A stretch of 64,000 nt of DNA. Source: Altibacter sp. HG106 (GTDB lineage: Bacteria; Bacteroidota; Bacteroidia; Flavobacteriales; Flavobacteriaceae). The DNA lies in NCBI RefSeq assembly GCF_028561755.1, contig NZ_JAQQTD010000009.1, positions 1 through 64,000 on the forward strand, written 5' to 3'. The translations under genes and the position numbers were made by a program. The notes beneath the pieces are model-generated. The model was given only the letters and a program-made list of their open reading frames with translations. It was not told the origin of the DNA and made no database searches. Below are positions 7,361 through 16,780 of the stretch, in pieces; positions within the stretch are counted from its first letter, which is position 1; every line of letters begins with the position of its first letter.

Positions 7361-9325
7361 TTATCTGTTATAAACGCTCATTTTGTAATCGATAAAGATG
7401 TTATCAACGGTTTGCAATTTTACCAAATAGATACCATCACTCAATCGATCTGTTGGAACGTTGAAGTTTTTCTCTTTACCAATACCGTATTGGGAGTACA
7501 CCAATTTACCGCTCATATCATAAAGATTAGCAGACTTAATATCGTATCCTTCCGGGTTACTCACCTCGAGTTGCGAAACAGTATTATTTTGGAAGAAGTC
7601 GACGTTTTGTTGAATCTCCTTGGTTGCCACCGCTTCTTGATTGTCTTCATTGGCTTGTCTTCCATTGCGGAATACGATGAAGAACCTGTCTTCATAGACG
7701 CCTGGACTTAACATGAATCCGGCATCTTCTCCGTAGGTGATTTCTTGACGCGAACCATTGGAAGTGTCAAGAATAAAGGTTCTTAAATCACCAGGAATAT
7801 TAATTTCTTCGGCGATACGAATTTCCACCTTTCCTTCTACACCAATTTTCAAACTTAACGGAATCTCCTTTGTAATCTCAAAAGGAACCGTCTGAATAAT
7901 CGCCTTTTTAGTATCTCCGGCAGCGATGTCTTCAATAGGGAAGAAGGCATCCGAAATAGCACCGTCAGTAGGGTGTTTTGCATCAAAACCTCTGTCATAA
8001 TTATCGGTAGCACTTTCATGGAACATCAACACCATGTCGCGGAAATGTGTTCCAGAATTGAATACCGTATGAATGCGCAATTTTTGAAGATCTGTTCTGT
8101 CATCTGTATAATCCCCTGGATTGATCACGGTAGTACCACCACCGGTATCTGTGTTCGTTCCGGTATTGGCTCCAACGCTAATATCAACAATGTTGGTTCC
8201 GTTATTTCCTGAAACATCACTAAAAGAATTCGCATTAGCACCTCCTGCAGGACCTCTAAACTGCGAGTTGTTGGCAATACCTTCTCTGGTATAGATTCTA
8301 TGACTATTTTTTATGATCACTGAACCAACAGCATTGGAAACAATCATAAATCCTTGTCCGATAGGTGCATTTAGACGTTCAAAAGCAATTCCCATAACAC
8401 CTGTAGAGCTCGTAGGGTTTCCAGCACTATCGTAATTCATAAAGGTTGGTACTGTGTATGTTCCAGGATCGGTTTCACTTGTTCCCGGCACCCATACTCC
8501 GTAACCACCTTTGTTATCTATATAATTATGCGAATTGATAGATCGATCTTCATCCCAGTAGGCAAAAGAGTCAATTTCCGTATTGTCTGGATCGTTATAT
8601 ACTCGATACAAATTTAGGGCAGAAGGGTAAGGATTCCCAGCCAAGGTAAAATTGTATACATTTCCGTCTGTAAAAGGTACTCCAAACTGTGTAGGATAGG
8701 TAATATCCCCATTGTTGGGACGTCCTCTGAAATCGTAATTTTGGTTTTGTGGTTCGTTGTACGGGTCGGCATGGACGGTAACATCGGTACCTTTCATAAT
8801 AAAACCGAACCCTGGAGGCACTCCATCTGTAGCATTTACGCGCACCCAACGCTGTGCTCCCGCGCCCCATCGATGCAACCATCGTTGTGAAATTGTCAAG
8901 GGACTCGACCAACCATTATATCCTGTAGTTGTGTTGGCTGGATTTGAATCGGTGATATCTACAATGTCATTTAATCGAGACACGCCGTACCATGTGTTTC
9001 CGGTTCCGGAAGGAGTACTTACCGGAGAACACCAGAAGTTGTAATCGTAGGCATCGGCATTACTATCCTGATACACCGATAGCGTGCCAGTTCCTGAATT
9101 AGAGGCTACGGTACTTCCCTGAATTAATTGCGCTTGATTTCGTAGATAAATGCTTGCTTCGGTGGTACCCGGGTTGTTCGCCACAAGATTGACGTCCTGT
9201 TCAACGAAAATCACTTCGTCATCCACATAAATGTAAGAATCAGTCGCGCCATTCGGACTCACATGGAGTTGGCCAAAAGCCATAGAAGTAACAGTAAGAA
9301 CTGAAATAAGTAGTAGGTTTTTCAT
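7361..9325 (-). CDS. Secreted protein with T9SS type A C-terminal sorting domain
   Basis: A 654-residue exported protein. The signal peptide M-K-N-L-L-L-I-S-V-L...A-F-G-Q begins at the ATG at 9325; the 60 codons upstream are not protein-like and are excluded. The large middle region is Gly/Asn/Thr-rich and repeats phrases such as N-x-Y-x-F-x-L-A-G-N-P-Y-P-S, common in uncharacterised flavobacterial surface proteins. The last ~75 residues form a type A sorting domain (L-Y-D-M-S-G-K-L...L-S-D-G-I-Y-L-V-K-L), which directs export by the Por/T9SS system and attachment at the surface. No catalytic motif is recognised. Confidence 0.85.
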   Translation of the reverse strand: MKNLLLISVLTVTSMAFGQLHVSPNGATDSYIYVDDEVIFVEQDVNLVANNPGTTEASIYLRNQAQLIQGSTVASNSGTGTLSVYQDSNADAYDYNFWCSPVSTPSGTGNTWYGVSRLNDIVDITDSNPANTTTGYNGWSSPLTISQRWLHRWGAGAQRWVRVNATDGVPPGFGFIMKGTDVTVHADPYNEPQNQNYDFRGRPNNGDITYPTQFGVPFTDGNVYNFTLAGNPYPSALNLYRVYNDPDNTEIDSFAYWDEDRSINSHNYIDNKGGYGVWVPGTSETDPGTYTVPTFMNYDSAGNPTSSTGVMGIAFERLNAPIGQGFMIVSNAVGSVIIKNSHRIYTREGIANNSQFRGPAGGANANSFSDVSGNNGTNIVDISVGANTGTNTDTGGGTTVINPGDYTDDRTDLQKLRIHTVFNSGTHFRDMVLMFHESATDNYDRGFDAKHPTDGAISDAFFPIEDIAAGDTKKAIIQTVPFEITKEIPLSLKIGVEGKVEIRIAEEINIPGDLRTFILDTSNGSRQEITYGEDAGFMLSPGVYEDRFFIVFRNGRQANEDNQEAVATKEIQQNVDFFQNNTVSQLEVSNPEGYDIKSANLYDMSGKLVYSQYGIGKEKNFNVPTDRLSDGIYLVKLQTVDNIFIDYKMSVYNR

Positions 9326-9509
9326 AGGTTGATATTTAAGCGGTAGATCATATTTGGGGGGTCTAACCACTATTATTCCGCGATAAAAATAAAAATAATT
9401 TTCAATTTTACACACTAAATACCTCAAAAACATACAATTTAAGTACTTTCGTAATGACTTGCAGTTCATGGGATTCGGACTGATTAGACGTTCAAAATTC
9501 AACAATTTT

Positions 9510-10058
9510 ATGAAGATAGGAGATAGGGTTTCGGTAGTAGATGATGTGTTAAGTGGCGTGGTTACTGATATTGTGGGAAATACCGTACATATTGATTCGG
9601 ATGAAGGCTTTCCACTGAAATATCATCCTTCAGAGCTCGTGGTGATCGAAAAAAACACCCTGTTGAAACGTATTGATTCCGAAGACATTTTCACCCATAA
9701 ACAGTTAAAAGAATCCAAACCACGAAAAAAAAGACCCGTCAGCAAGCGAAAAGAGAAAGTTCGCCCTCCCATGGAAGTGGATCTTCACATTCAAAAACTG
9801 ACGAAAAATTACATGCGCCTTAGCAACTACGACATGCTAGAGCTACAGTTGGACACGGCTAAGCGTCAATTGGATTTCGCGTTGTCAAAAAGAATACAAC
9901 GCGTGGTGTTTATTCATGGGGTAGGAGAAGGGGTCTTAAAGGCTGAATTAGAATCGCTCTTCAGACGCTATGATAATATTACGTATGGCATCGCAGACGC
10001 TCGAAAATATGGTCATGGAGCAACCGAGGTCTATATTCCGCAAAAAGCGATGCAATAA
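9510..10058 (+). CDS. Smr domain-containing protein (MutS2 C-terminal-like)
   Basis: A 182-residue protein. Residues 1-50 form a small KOW/SH3-like module (K-I-G-D-R-V-S-V-V-D-D...). A basic linker (P-R-K-K-R-P-V-S-K-R-K) follows, then an Smr domain with V-D-L-H-I near residue 89 and V-F-I-H-G-V-G-E-G-V-L near 130. Smr domains in MutS2 and SMR proteins nick or bind branched DNA or RNA; the D-x-H motif is present. The ATG at 9510 gives a clean start; the upstream codons overlap the divergent promoter region. It ends exactly where the convergent lipoprotein gene ends, with no spacer. Confidence 0.85.
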   Translation: MKIGDRVSVVDDVLSGVVTDIVGNTVHIDSDEGFPLKYHPSELVVIEKNTLLKRIDSEDIFTHKQLKESKPRKKRPVSKRKEKVRPPMEVDLHIQKLTKNYMRLSNYDMLELQLDTAKRQLDFALSKRIQRVVFIHGVGEGVLKAELESLFRRYDNITYGIADARKYGHGATEVYIPQKAMQ

Positions 10059-10934
10059 TTAGTCTTCCGGAACTTCGGGGGTAACTTCTTCAAGCTCGTT
10101 CACCACATTCTGAATGCTTCCAAAGATAATTTGTTCTCGAACCAATTGCTCTTCTCCCGAAATGAACAGCGCATCTTGTAGAATCAAGTCGATTGAGCTG
10201 CTTATGTTGAACGTATGCACTCGAAACACATCGATTACGGTTTCTTCAGTGACGGCATCGTTAAGGTAGTCTGGCCCCACTTCAGGATTAGTAACATCGT
10301 TGCTGGGGTCTAAATCTTCATTGGTATCCTCATATCGCGTCGGAACACCATCATTGTCATCATCCGGATCTAGATAATCTGGGATGTCGTCATCATCAGA
10401 ATCTCTTGGGTTTTCAGGGTCAGGCCCCAACTCATCGATCGTTAACACATTATCACCATCATCGTCTGCATCATAAAAGTCGGGAATACCATCATTATCA
10501 GTGTCCAGTTCTAACTCGTCTTCAGTAGGTATCCCGTCCAGATCGTCTAGTACCACATCTGTGTCAAGGACCGCGGTTCCTTCCGAAGCCAAATAATTGG
10601 TTACCACCCCTGGTGAGGTAGGTGGGACGCTACTACAAAAATAAGCCGACGTTATATCACCATCGTAGGTTCTATAATTCGCAAAATTGTTGGTGCCGTC
10701 CAGCGTGAAATTGGTGCTGCCGTCTATTCGATAGAGATCGGCTGTACTACTAATGCGCAATGAAATACTTTCCTGATTGTCTGAGTTGATCTTAAAAAAC
10801 ACATAAGATCCGGCCCCCTGACATTGTTGCAAATCGGCGTCGTCAAAATCGAAGGTGGTAACAATAATATCGCCATCATCGCAGGAGATTAATCCAATGA
10901 TTATAAGCGCCGCAAAAAGTAAATACTTACTCAT
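10059..10934 (-). CDS. Lipoprotein with thrombospondin type 3-like calcium repeats
   Basis: A 291-residue predicted lipoprotein with its lipobox cysteine at residue 18 (L-I-S-C). The central third (about residues 140-215) is dominated by Asp-rich repeats of the type D-x-D-x-D-G-I-P-D and D-D-D-x-D-x-V, the calcium-binding thrombospondin type 3 pattern also found in OmpA-type linkers. The flanking regions show no recognised domain. The Asp repeats predict calcium-dependent stiffening of a periplasmic or surface linker. The gene is monocistronic, divergent from the cysteine desulfurase gene, and abuts the Smr gene at its 3' end. Confidence 0.8.
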   Translation of the reverse strand: MSKYLLFAALIIIGLISCDDGDIIVTTFDFDDADLQQCQGAGSYVFFKINSDNQESISLRISSTADLYRIDGSTNFTLDGTNNFANYRTYDGDITSAYFCSSVPPTSPGVVTNYLASEGTAVLDTDVVLDDLDGIPTEDELELDTDNDGIPDFYDADDDGDNVLTIDELGPDPENPRDSDDDDIPDYLDPDDDNDGVPTRYEDTNEDLDPSNDVTNPEVGPDYLNDAVTEETVIDVFRVHTFNISSSIDLILQDALFISGEEQLVREQIIFGSIQNVVNELEEVTPEVPED

Positions 10935-11010
10935 TCAAGATCATAATTAAAACGTATTACAAAGAAACAGATTCTTTACTAACTACAAATCATTCCGAAT
11001 TATTTTATAG

Positions 11011-11018
11011 TAATTTTG
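11011..11018 (+). promoter_or_regulatory. Putative -7 element of the cysteine desulfurase gene (TAATTTTG)
   Basis: A perfect TAnnTTTG octamer ends 6 nt before the ATG at 11025. Used as a -7 box, it would give a 5' leader of about 0-2 nt. No -33 match is seen. Confidence 0.4.
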
Positions 11019-11024
11019 TAGGCT

Positions 11025-12173
11025 ATGAAGAAAGTATATTTCGACAGCGCAGCCACGACACAACTTCGTAACGAGGTGATTTACACCATGGGTGAAGTTT
11101 TAAAAACAGAATACGGAAACCCTTCATCTACACATTCTTATGGAAGATCATCTAAATCATTACTCGAAAATTCCAGAAAAGTAATTGCCAGGCAATTAAA
11201 TGCGCAACCTTCTGAAATTATTTTTACTTCCGGTGGCACGGAAGCAGATAACCTGATTCTTCATGCAGCGGTAAGAGATTTAGGGGTCACTCGTATTATC
11301 ACTACAAAAATAGAACACCATGCTGTCTTGCACACTGTTCAGGCCTTGAAGGAACAATACGATATAGAGATTGAATATCTTTCCGTAGATCGATTGGGTT
11401 TTATTTCCAATGACGAACTGTGTGCCGCGCTTTCTAAAGAAGACCATAAAACTTTGGTCAGCCTCATGCATATTAATAATGAAGTAGGAAGCATGATGAA
11501 CCTCAAAGAAATTGCGCTGCTGTGTAAGGAGCACCATGCCTTGTTTCATAGCGATACCGTGCAGTCGATAGGGCATTTCCCATTAGACTTTAGCGAAATT
11601 CCTATAGATTTTGCCGTGGCGGCAGCCCATAAATTTCATGGTCCAAAAGGGGTTGGTTTCGCGTTTATTCGGAAAAATAGCGGATTGAAGTCATTGATCA
11701 CAGGTGGTTCGCAGGAACGCGGACTTCGGGCAGGGACCGAACCCGTATATGCCATCGCTGGCATGGCCGAAGCGTTAAAACTAGCCTACCACCACATTGA
11801 CGAGGATCGAAGCCATGTATTGACATTAAAAAAGGCGTTCATCGAAAAATTACAGGAAGAAATTCCCGAGATCACCTATAACGGTGCCTGCCGCGATCAT
11901 GAAAAGAGTACGTACACCATTTTGAATGTATGTCTGCCTCTCGCTGCGGAAAAAGCCACCTTATTGCACTTTCAATTAGATCTCAAAGGCATCGCTTGTT
12001 CCAAAGGAAGTGCCTGCCAGAGTGGTAGTGATGCAGGGTCTCATGTGTTATCGGAACTGCTTTCCGAAGAAGACTTACAAAAGCCTTCCGTGCGATTTTC
12101 TTTCTCCAAATTTAACACCCTCGAGGAAGTGGATTATGTCGTTTCTGCACTAAAAGAGGTGATTTTCAAATAA
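11025..12173 (+). CDS. Cysteine desulfurase (NifS/IscS family)
   Basis: A 382-residue class V PLP aminotransferase-fold enzyme that converts cysteine to alanine and a protein persulfide for Fe-S cluster or thiolation pathways. Motifs: F-D-S-A-A-T-T at the N-terminus, G-G-T-E-A-D-N near 70-76, PLP lysine K203 in A-A-H-K-F-H-G-P-K-G, the R-A-G-T-E loop near 235, and active-site Cys331 in G-S-A-C-Q-S-G-S, as in group I NifS/IscS. No iscU or iscA follows, so it is not part of an isc operon here. The convergent TonB receptor gene ends 3 bp after its stop codon. Confidence 0.92.
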   Translation: MKKVYFDSAATTQLRNEVIYTMGEVLKTEYGNPSSTHSYGRSSKSLLENSRKVIARQLNAQPSEIIFTSGGTEADNLILHAAVRDLGVTRIITTKIEHHAVLHTVQALKEQYDIEIEYLSVDRLGFISNDELCAALSKEDHKTLVSLMHINNEVGSMMNLKEIALLCKEHHALFHSDTVQSIGHFPLDFSEIPIDFAVAAAHKFHGPKGVGFAFIRKNSGLKSLITGGSQERGLRAGTEPVYAIAGMAEALKLAYHHIDEDRSHVLTLKKAFIEKLQEEIPEITYNGACRDHEKSTYTILNVCLPLAAEKATLLHFQLDLKGIACSKGSACQSGSDAGSHVLSELLSEEDLQKPSVRFSFSKFNTLEEVDYVVSALKEVIFK

Positions 12174-12176
12174 TGT

Positions 12177-14639
12177 TTAAAACTTGGCCGTGAGGCGCAC
12201 ATTAAATACGCGTGGTGTCAGGAAGTTCGGAATGGCATACTGCGTTTTGGTATAAACATCGCGAACAAACGTATTCGTAATGGAGTTTCGCACATCGAAA
12301 ATATTGAAGATTTCCGCCCCAATAGTTAATTCCTTAAAAGGTTTAAAAATACCACGATCGCGGCGCTTTTCGTCGTGTACCAATACGTAATTCACTCCCA
12401 AATCGGCACGTTTGTAATCGGGCAAGCGGGTTTGAAAATTGTAAGGGTCTGCATAGCTGGGAGAACCTCCTGGCAGCCCCGTGTTGTATACCAGGTTCAG
12501 GTACATTTTTAAATCGGGTATGATCTTGACGTAATCTTGAAATAACACGGCAAACTTTAGTCGTTGGTCTGTGGGTCTAAAAATATAGCCTCGGTCATCA
12601 ATATTTTCCTCAGTCTTTAAATATCCGAAACTAATCCAGCTTTCAGTGCCTGGTACAAACTCTCCAGACAAGCGCATGTCGAGTCCGTAGGCATAGGCAA
12701 CAGCATTGTTTCTAGCGCGATATCGTATCCGTACATTTTCTAAGGTGTAGGGGTTCACATCGGTAAGCGATTTATAATAGGCTTCGGTATTCAAGGTGAA
12801 CGGTCGTCCCCAGAGGTCGAAACTGTAATCATTTCCAGCGACAATATGAATGGATTGCTGCGCTTTCACATTGGGGCGTACGGTACCGGTAGAGTCCCTT
12901 AGTTCACGATAGAAAGGCGGTTGGTGGTAGAGTCCGCCAGACAATCTAAATAACATATCCATATCCCAATCGGGTTTCAGCGAGATTTGGGCTCTCGGAC
13001 TCACAACGGTTTGCGTATTGCTCGTAATACCTTCTCCGCTTACGGTCCAGTTTTGAGCCCGCACACCGGCGTTCATCCACACTTCATTGCTCCCCCAGTC
13101 GGTGCGTTTGCTCCATTGCGCATAGGCCATCAACCGATTGATCTGCACATCGTTCTGTGCGCGAATATCGGTAAAGGGAACTATAGGTGCTGTAAAAGGC
13201 TGATAGGGCTGATTGTTGGCAAAATCGATGATGGGAGGCCGAATTGAAAAACCGGCGGAATCGATTATCTCGTACTCTTGCACTCGGTCTCTAATATCCT
13301 CGTGCGCATATTTCACACCATACTCAACGGTGTTATCGTCTAATTCAATAGTCCCTTTTTGTTCGAGATTAAAAATGAGGGCATCCAGATCGTTTCGGGC
13401 GTGGGTCAATTGAGAGCCAATTCCTTCTGAAAATTGGACTTCACCTAAATCTTCGGAACCAATATTCGTATTTACTTCTCCCAGGCGGTATTGTGCGAGG
13501 ATATCAAAATATTCTTGTTCCTGCGTATGATACGCTGAAGCAATTAATTTTGCCGTAAAATTTTCAGAAACTACATACGTTCCTTTTAACGCACCAAAAT
13601 AGGTGTCGTAACGATCTTCCTCCTGACCTTCATAAAAGACCAATAATGCGACAGGATCTGCAAGGGTGCCAAAATTGGTTTGGCGTGTAAGGGGTTCGTA
13701 GCTGTACTTATTGATGGCAATATTTCCGAGAAAGCCAAGCTCGAATTTATTCGTGAACTTATAGGTTAACCACGTCTGCGCATCGGCAAACACCGGTCTG
13801 AAGTTTGTTTCTGTTTGCTTGGCATTGACAAAGAGACTGTTGTCGCGATACCTCACGCCTACAATCCCTGAGAAGCGGCCGTCTTTCGACAGCCCGCCCG
13901 CGGCGACACTAGCACCCAAAAGACTCAAATCTACGGAAGCATCAAAATCGGTGGGTCGTCGGTAGGTAATGTCTAAAACAGAAGACAACCGATCTCCGTA
14001 CTTCGCCTGAAACCCACCTGCGGAGAAGTCGACATTAGCCGTTAGATCGCTATTCACAAAGCTCAAACCTTCTTGTTGTCCGCTTCTGATGAGAAACGGG
14101 CGATATACCTGCACTTCGTTTACATATACCAGGTTTTCATCATAATTTCCACCTCGAACCGCGTATTGGGTACTTAATTCGTTATTTCCACTCACACCAG
14201 GTAGTGATTTCAATAAGTTTTCGACCCCGGCATTCGCTCCGGGAATTTTACGGATGGCCTCTGGACTAATAGTGGTGATTCCTTCTACGCGCTTTCGTTT
14301 TTTGGCATCGATGACAACCTCACTAATCTGAGCCACATCCGTTTTCATGACAGGATTGAACTCGTAATTTTCCGTAGGCCTTAACTGTAAGGTGAGCTGC
14401 ACGTTTTCATGACTCACATGAGAGAAGGTCACTGTTGCAGTGGTGTTTGCCGGTATGGCCAAAGAGTAATATCCGTCGAAATCAGATAAGGTACCTTCTT
14501 CGCCATAGGTAACATTAACACTAGGAATGGGTTGATTATTTTCGTCTAAGATGACACCACGAATGATAGCGTCTTGTGCCCACATTGATCCTGAAACCAG
14601 AAAAAACAGCACACAACGCAAGAAGTTAGTTGAATTCAA
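12177..14639 (-). CDS. TonB-dependent receptor with carboxypeptidase-regulatory-like N-terminus
   Basis: An 820-residue outer-membrane transporter. A signal peptide (ending S-M-W-A-Q, about residue 22) is followed by a CarboxypepD-regulatory-like beta-sandwich (about 25-110, with I-L-D-E-N-N-Q-P-I-P). A plug domain (about 120-230) contains V-R-G-G-N-Y-D-E-N, and a 22-strand-type barrel ends in V-R-L-T-A-K-F. The Bacteroidota architecture is clear, but no SusD partner lies beside it, so the substrate is probably not a SusCD-type glycan. It begins 15 bp downstream of the M23 peptidase gene and may share its transcript. Confidence 0.9.
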   Translation of the reverse strand: MNSTNFLRCVLFFLVSGSMWAQDAIIRGVILDENNQPIPSVNVTYGEEGTLSDFDGYYSLAIPANTTATVTFSHVSHENVQLTLQLRPTENYEFNPVMKTDVAQISEVVIDAKKRKRVEGITTISPEAIRKIPGANAGVENLLKSLPGVSGNNELSTQYAVRGGNYDENLVYVNEVQVYRPFLIRSGQQEGLSFVNSDLTANVDFSAGGFQAKYGDRLSSVLDITYRRPTDFDASVDLSLLGASVAAGGLSKDGRFSGIVGVRYRDNSLFVNAKQTETNFRPVFADAQTWLTYKFTNKFELGFLGNIAINKYSYEPLTRQTNFGTLADPVALLVFYEGQEEDRYDTYFGALKGTYVVSENFTAKLIASAYHTQEQEYFDILAQYRLGEVNTNIGSEDLGEVQFSEGIGSQLTHARNDLDALIFNLEQKGTIELDDNTVEYGVKYAHEDIRDRVQEYEIIDSAGFSIRPPIIDFANNQPYQPFTAPIVPFTDIRAQNDVQINRLMAYAQWSKRTDWGSNEVWMNAGVRAQNWTVSGEGITSNTQTVVSPRAQISLKPDWDMDMLFRLSGGLYHQPPFYRELRDSTGTVRPNVKAQQSIHIVAGNDYSFDLWGRPFTLNTEAYYKSLTDVNPYTLENVRIRYRARNNAVAYAYGLDMRLSGEFVPGTESWISFGYLKTEENIDDRGYIFRPTDQRLKFAVLFQDYVKIIPDLKMYLNLVYNTGLPGGSPSYADPYNFQTRLPDYKRADLGVNYVLVHDEKRRDRGIFKPFKELTIGAEIFNIFDVRNSITNTFVRDVYTKTQYAIPNFLTPRVFNVRLTAKF

Positions 14640-14654
14640 AAGCTAAAATTATGG

Positions 14655-16337
14655 TTATTTTCTGAAAAACGTTGCTTCAAATGTAGTACTATTTCCCACA
14701 TTATCCAGTACGATAAGCTTCAAATTATTCTCGCTATCGCTCACCACATTATCCGAAAAATAATAGGTTAACAGATCGGTCTTGTAATCGTATTCCGTTA
14801 GAATATAGGCGCCGTTAAGCGTTGCGCGATACGATGCAATGCCGCTAAGATCGTCTTCAATTTTAAGTTGTAATGTCGTGTGTTTGCTGATCCATTGCCC
14901 GTCTTTAAAATTAGCCGCTTCAACGGTAGGAGGGGAGGTATCCGTCGCCAACGCGTAATTCCCAAAGGTTCTCGTTTTTGCGGTGAGCTTGCTTCCGTTG
15001 CGGTACGTAGTCGTATAATAAGGCTGGCCTCTATAATTCAAGCGCCCGATGTACATTTTGTCTAGATCTTGTGACGCATAATTGGACGCATCGATAGAAA
15101 TTGAAATGTTCTTATGGATCGGAACAACATCTTCGTGGAGGAATAGGGTATCCCCTTTGCTATTGATATTCAGAAACGTGTCTTCATAAAGCGCATTAGA
15201 AGGAATAAATACACTAAATTTTCCAGTGGTAATCGCGGTGCTTTGATCGGCATACACATAGTCATTCGTTTCGTCGCGATCGGCCGGAGGCACATTGAAT
15301 TCCTTTTTACCAGTAATGGGAACCGTGATCGTGGTTTTATTGTTGGCGAAGTCGGTGATCTCAATAGTATACATTCCATTGTAGGTTTCGGCCACGTCAA
15401 TATATCCGCTGTTTAGCTCTTGTGTTATAATACTTAAGGGATTGTTGCTTTCGCGGAATAGTTTCTGAACCCGTTCCCGGTCCGTTCGATAATGTCCATA
15501 ATCGATATATCGATTCAAATAGCGCGTTTCAGCAAAAGAGAAGCGGTCAAATTGAACGCCAAAGGTAGGGACTCCATTAAAAGTGGTCTGAAGCGTATAC
15601 GCCCCATTTTTATTAGAGGCCCCATCAAGTTGATCGTTGGTGGATACACCGAAACCTAAGGTGCCACTCGCCTCAATAGCTTCCGTTTTATACGAACCAT
15701 CTTGCTGTAGCATCAGTCGGAGTCGTGTAGGGTTGGCAGAACCATTCACGTGCGCGCCCTGTTGTGGATACACATACACCGAATTGATAATAGGAGGTTT
15801 AGAATCGGGTACTTGAATTCCGAATAGCATAGGGTTCATAGGACGTGAAGCGGCATCGCGTATTTCAAAATGCAAATGCGGTCCACCGCTGCTACCGCTA
15901 TTTCCGGAATACGCAATAATGTCTCCTTTTTTCACAGCAAGGACCTCACTATCGGGAAACAATTCAATCTCAAACGATTCTTTCGCATACTGCTGTTCCT
16001 TCACATATTCTTGAATGGGGCCCGCATAGCGTTGCAGGTGGGCGTATACAGTGTTATAACCATTAGGATGCTGAATGTACAGGGCTTTTCCGTAGCCATA
16101 ATGCGCCACTTTGATGCGCTTCACAAAGCCGTCGGCGGCGGCATACACCGGCAATCCGCGCCGTTGTTGCGTTTTTATGTCGAGGCCGCTGTGAAAATGA
16201 TTACTTCGCAGTTCTCCGAAACTTCCCGAGAGAATTAATGGGATGTCCAATGGGTTTTGAAAATAGTTTTGGGGAAGTTGTTCTTGGCTCTGAACTAGGG
16301 CAGAGGCGAGCAAAAACAAGAGCATAAAAATCCGCAT
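14655..16337 (-). CDS. M23 family metallopeptidase (LytM/peptidoglycan endopeptidase type)
   Basis: A 560-residue exported peptidase. After a signal peptide (about 1-17) comes an N-terminal M23 domain with the zinc ligands H49-x3-D53 (H-S-G-L-D) and H154-L-H156 in G-G-P-H-L-H-F-E. The C-terminal ~350 residues are beta-sandwich-like with no catalytic motif. M23 enzymes cleave peptidoglycan cross-bridges or act as regulators; the intact ligand set suggests an active enzyme. It is divergent from the zap/6S RNA locus and upstream of the TonB-dependent receptor gene in the same direction. Confidence 0.88.
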   Translation of the reverse strand: MRIFMLLFLLASALVQSQEQLPQNYFQNPLDIPLILSGSFGELRSNHFHSGLDIKTQQRRGLPVYAAADGFVKRIKVAHYGYGKALYIQHPNGYNTVYAHLQRYAGPIQEYVKEQQYAKESFEIELFPDSEVLAVKKGDIIAYSGNSGSSGGPHLHFEIRDAASRPMNPMLFGIQVPDSKPPIINSVYVYPQQGAHVNGSANPTRLRLMLQQDGSYKTEAIEASGTLGFGVSTNDQLDGASNKNGAYTLQTTFNGVPTFGVQFDRFSFAETRYLNRYIDYGHYRTDRERVQKLFRESNNPLSIITQELNSGYIDVAETYNGMYTIEITDFANNKTTITVPITGKKEFNVPPADRDETNDYVYADQSTAITTGKFSVFIPSNALYEDTFLNINSKGDTLFLHEDVVPIHKNISISIDASNYASQDLDKMYIGRLNYRGQPYYTTTYRNGSKLTAKTRTFGNYALATDTSPPTVEAANFKDGQWISKHTTLQLKIEDDLSGIASYRATLNGAYILTEYDYKTDLLTYYFSDNVVSDSENNLKLIVLDNVGNSTTFEATFFRK

Positions 16338-16423
16338 AAAAATAAGGGTTCTAAGAATTAAATGGGAAGTTGCGTTTTTTATTGTCTAGGAGGTTCAATA
16401 ATACAAAAAATTAAGCAAAAGCA

Positions 16424-16454
16424 TTTGCTTATTTGGTGGGGTATGTTAACTTTG
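16424..16454 (+). promoter_or_regulatory. Bacteroidota promoter of the coiled-coil/zapA/6S locus
   Basis: The -33 box TTTG (16424-16427) and the -7 box TAACTTTG (16447-16454) are separated by 19 bp, a perfect match to the lineage consensus. The predicted start is about 16459, leaving a ~22-nt leader before the ATG at 16481. Confidence 0.75.
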
Positions 16455-16480
16455 TAAGAAGCGTATTGAATTGAATTGCG

Positions 16481-16771
16481 ATGAACGATCTTTCAGAAAT
16501 TGTTGATGCTCTAGAGAATAAAGTGAGCAAGTTGTTGCATCGGTATGAAAAACTGAAGCTCAAAAACCGACAATTAGCGGAAGAGAACGAACACTTAAAA
16601 GGTCAGGAAGAGAAATTACAAAAAGACGTGCTCTCCTGGCAAGAACAATGTTCGTCATTGCAAATGGCAAATTCAATGCTTGGCAGCAATCAATATACAA
16701 GAGATACAAAGCTTAAAATAAATGCTTTAATTCGGGAGTTAGACGAATGTATCGTACAACTGTCTGAATAA
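16481..16771 (+). CDS. Coiled-coil protein upstream of zapA (ZapB-like)
   Basis: A 96-residue protein that is almost wholly a predicted coiled coil (heptad-rich Leu/Glu/Lys from about residue 5 to 65), followed by a short helical tail. In size, composition and position directly before zapA it resembles the small coiled-coil partner of Z-ring factors, but sequence alone does not prove ZapB homology. It lies 9 bp upstream of zapA, behind a consensus promoter. Confidence 0.75.
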   Translation: MNDLSEIVDALENKVSKLLHRYEKLKLKNRQLAEENEHLKGQEEKLQKDVLSWQEQCSSLQMANSMLGSNQYTRDTKLKINALIRELDECIVQLSE

Positions 16772-16780
16772 CTTAAAATA

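Noticed and set aside
8595-9044. Overlapping ORFs on both strands within the T9SS cargo gene
   Set aside because: Low-complexity Gly/Asn/Thr coding sequence leaves open frames by chance; no starts, signals or domains support them.
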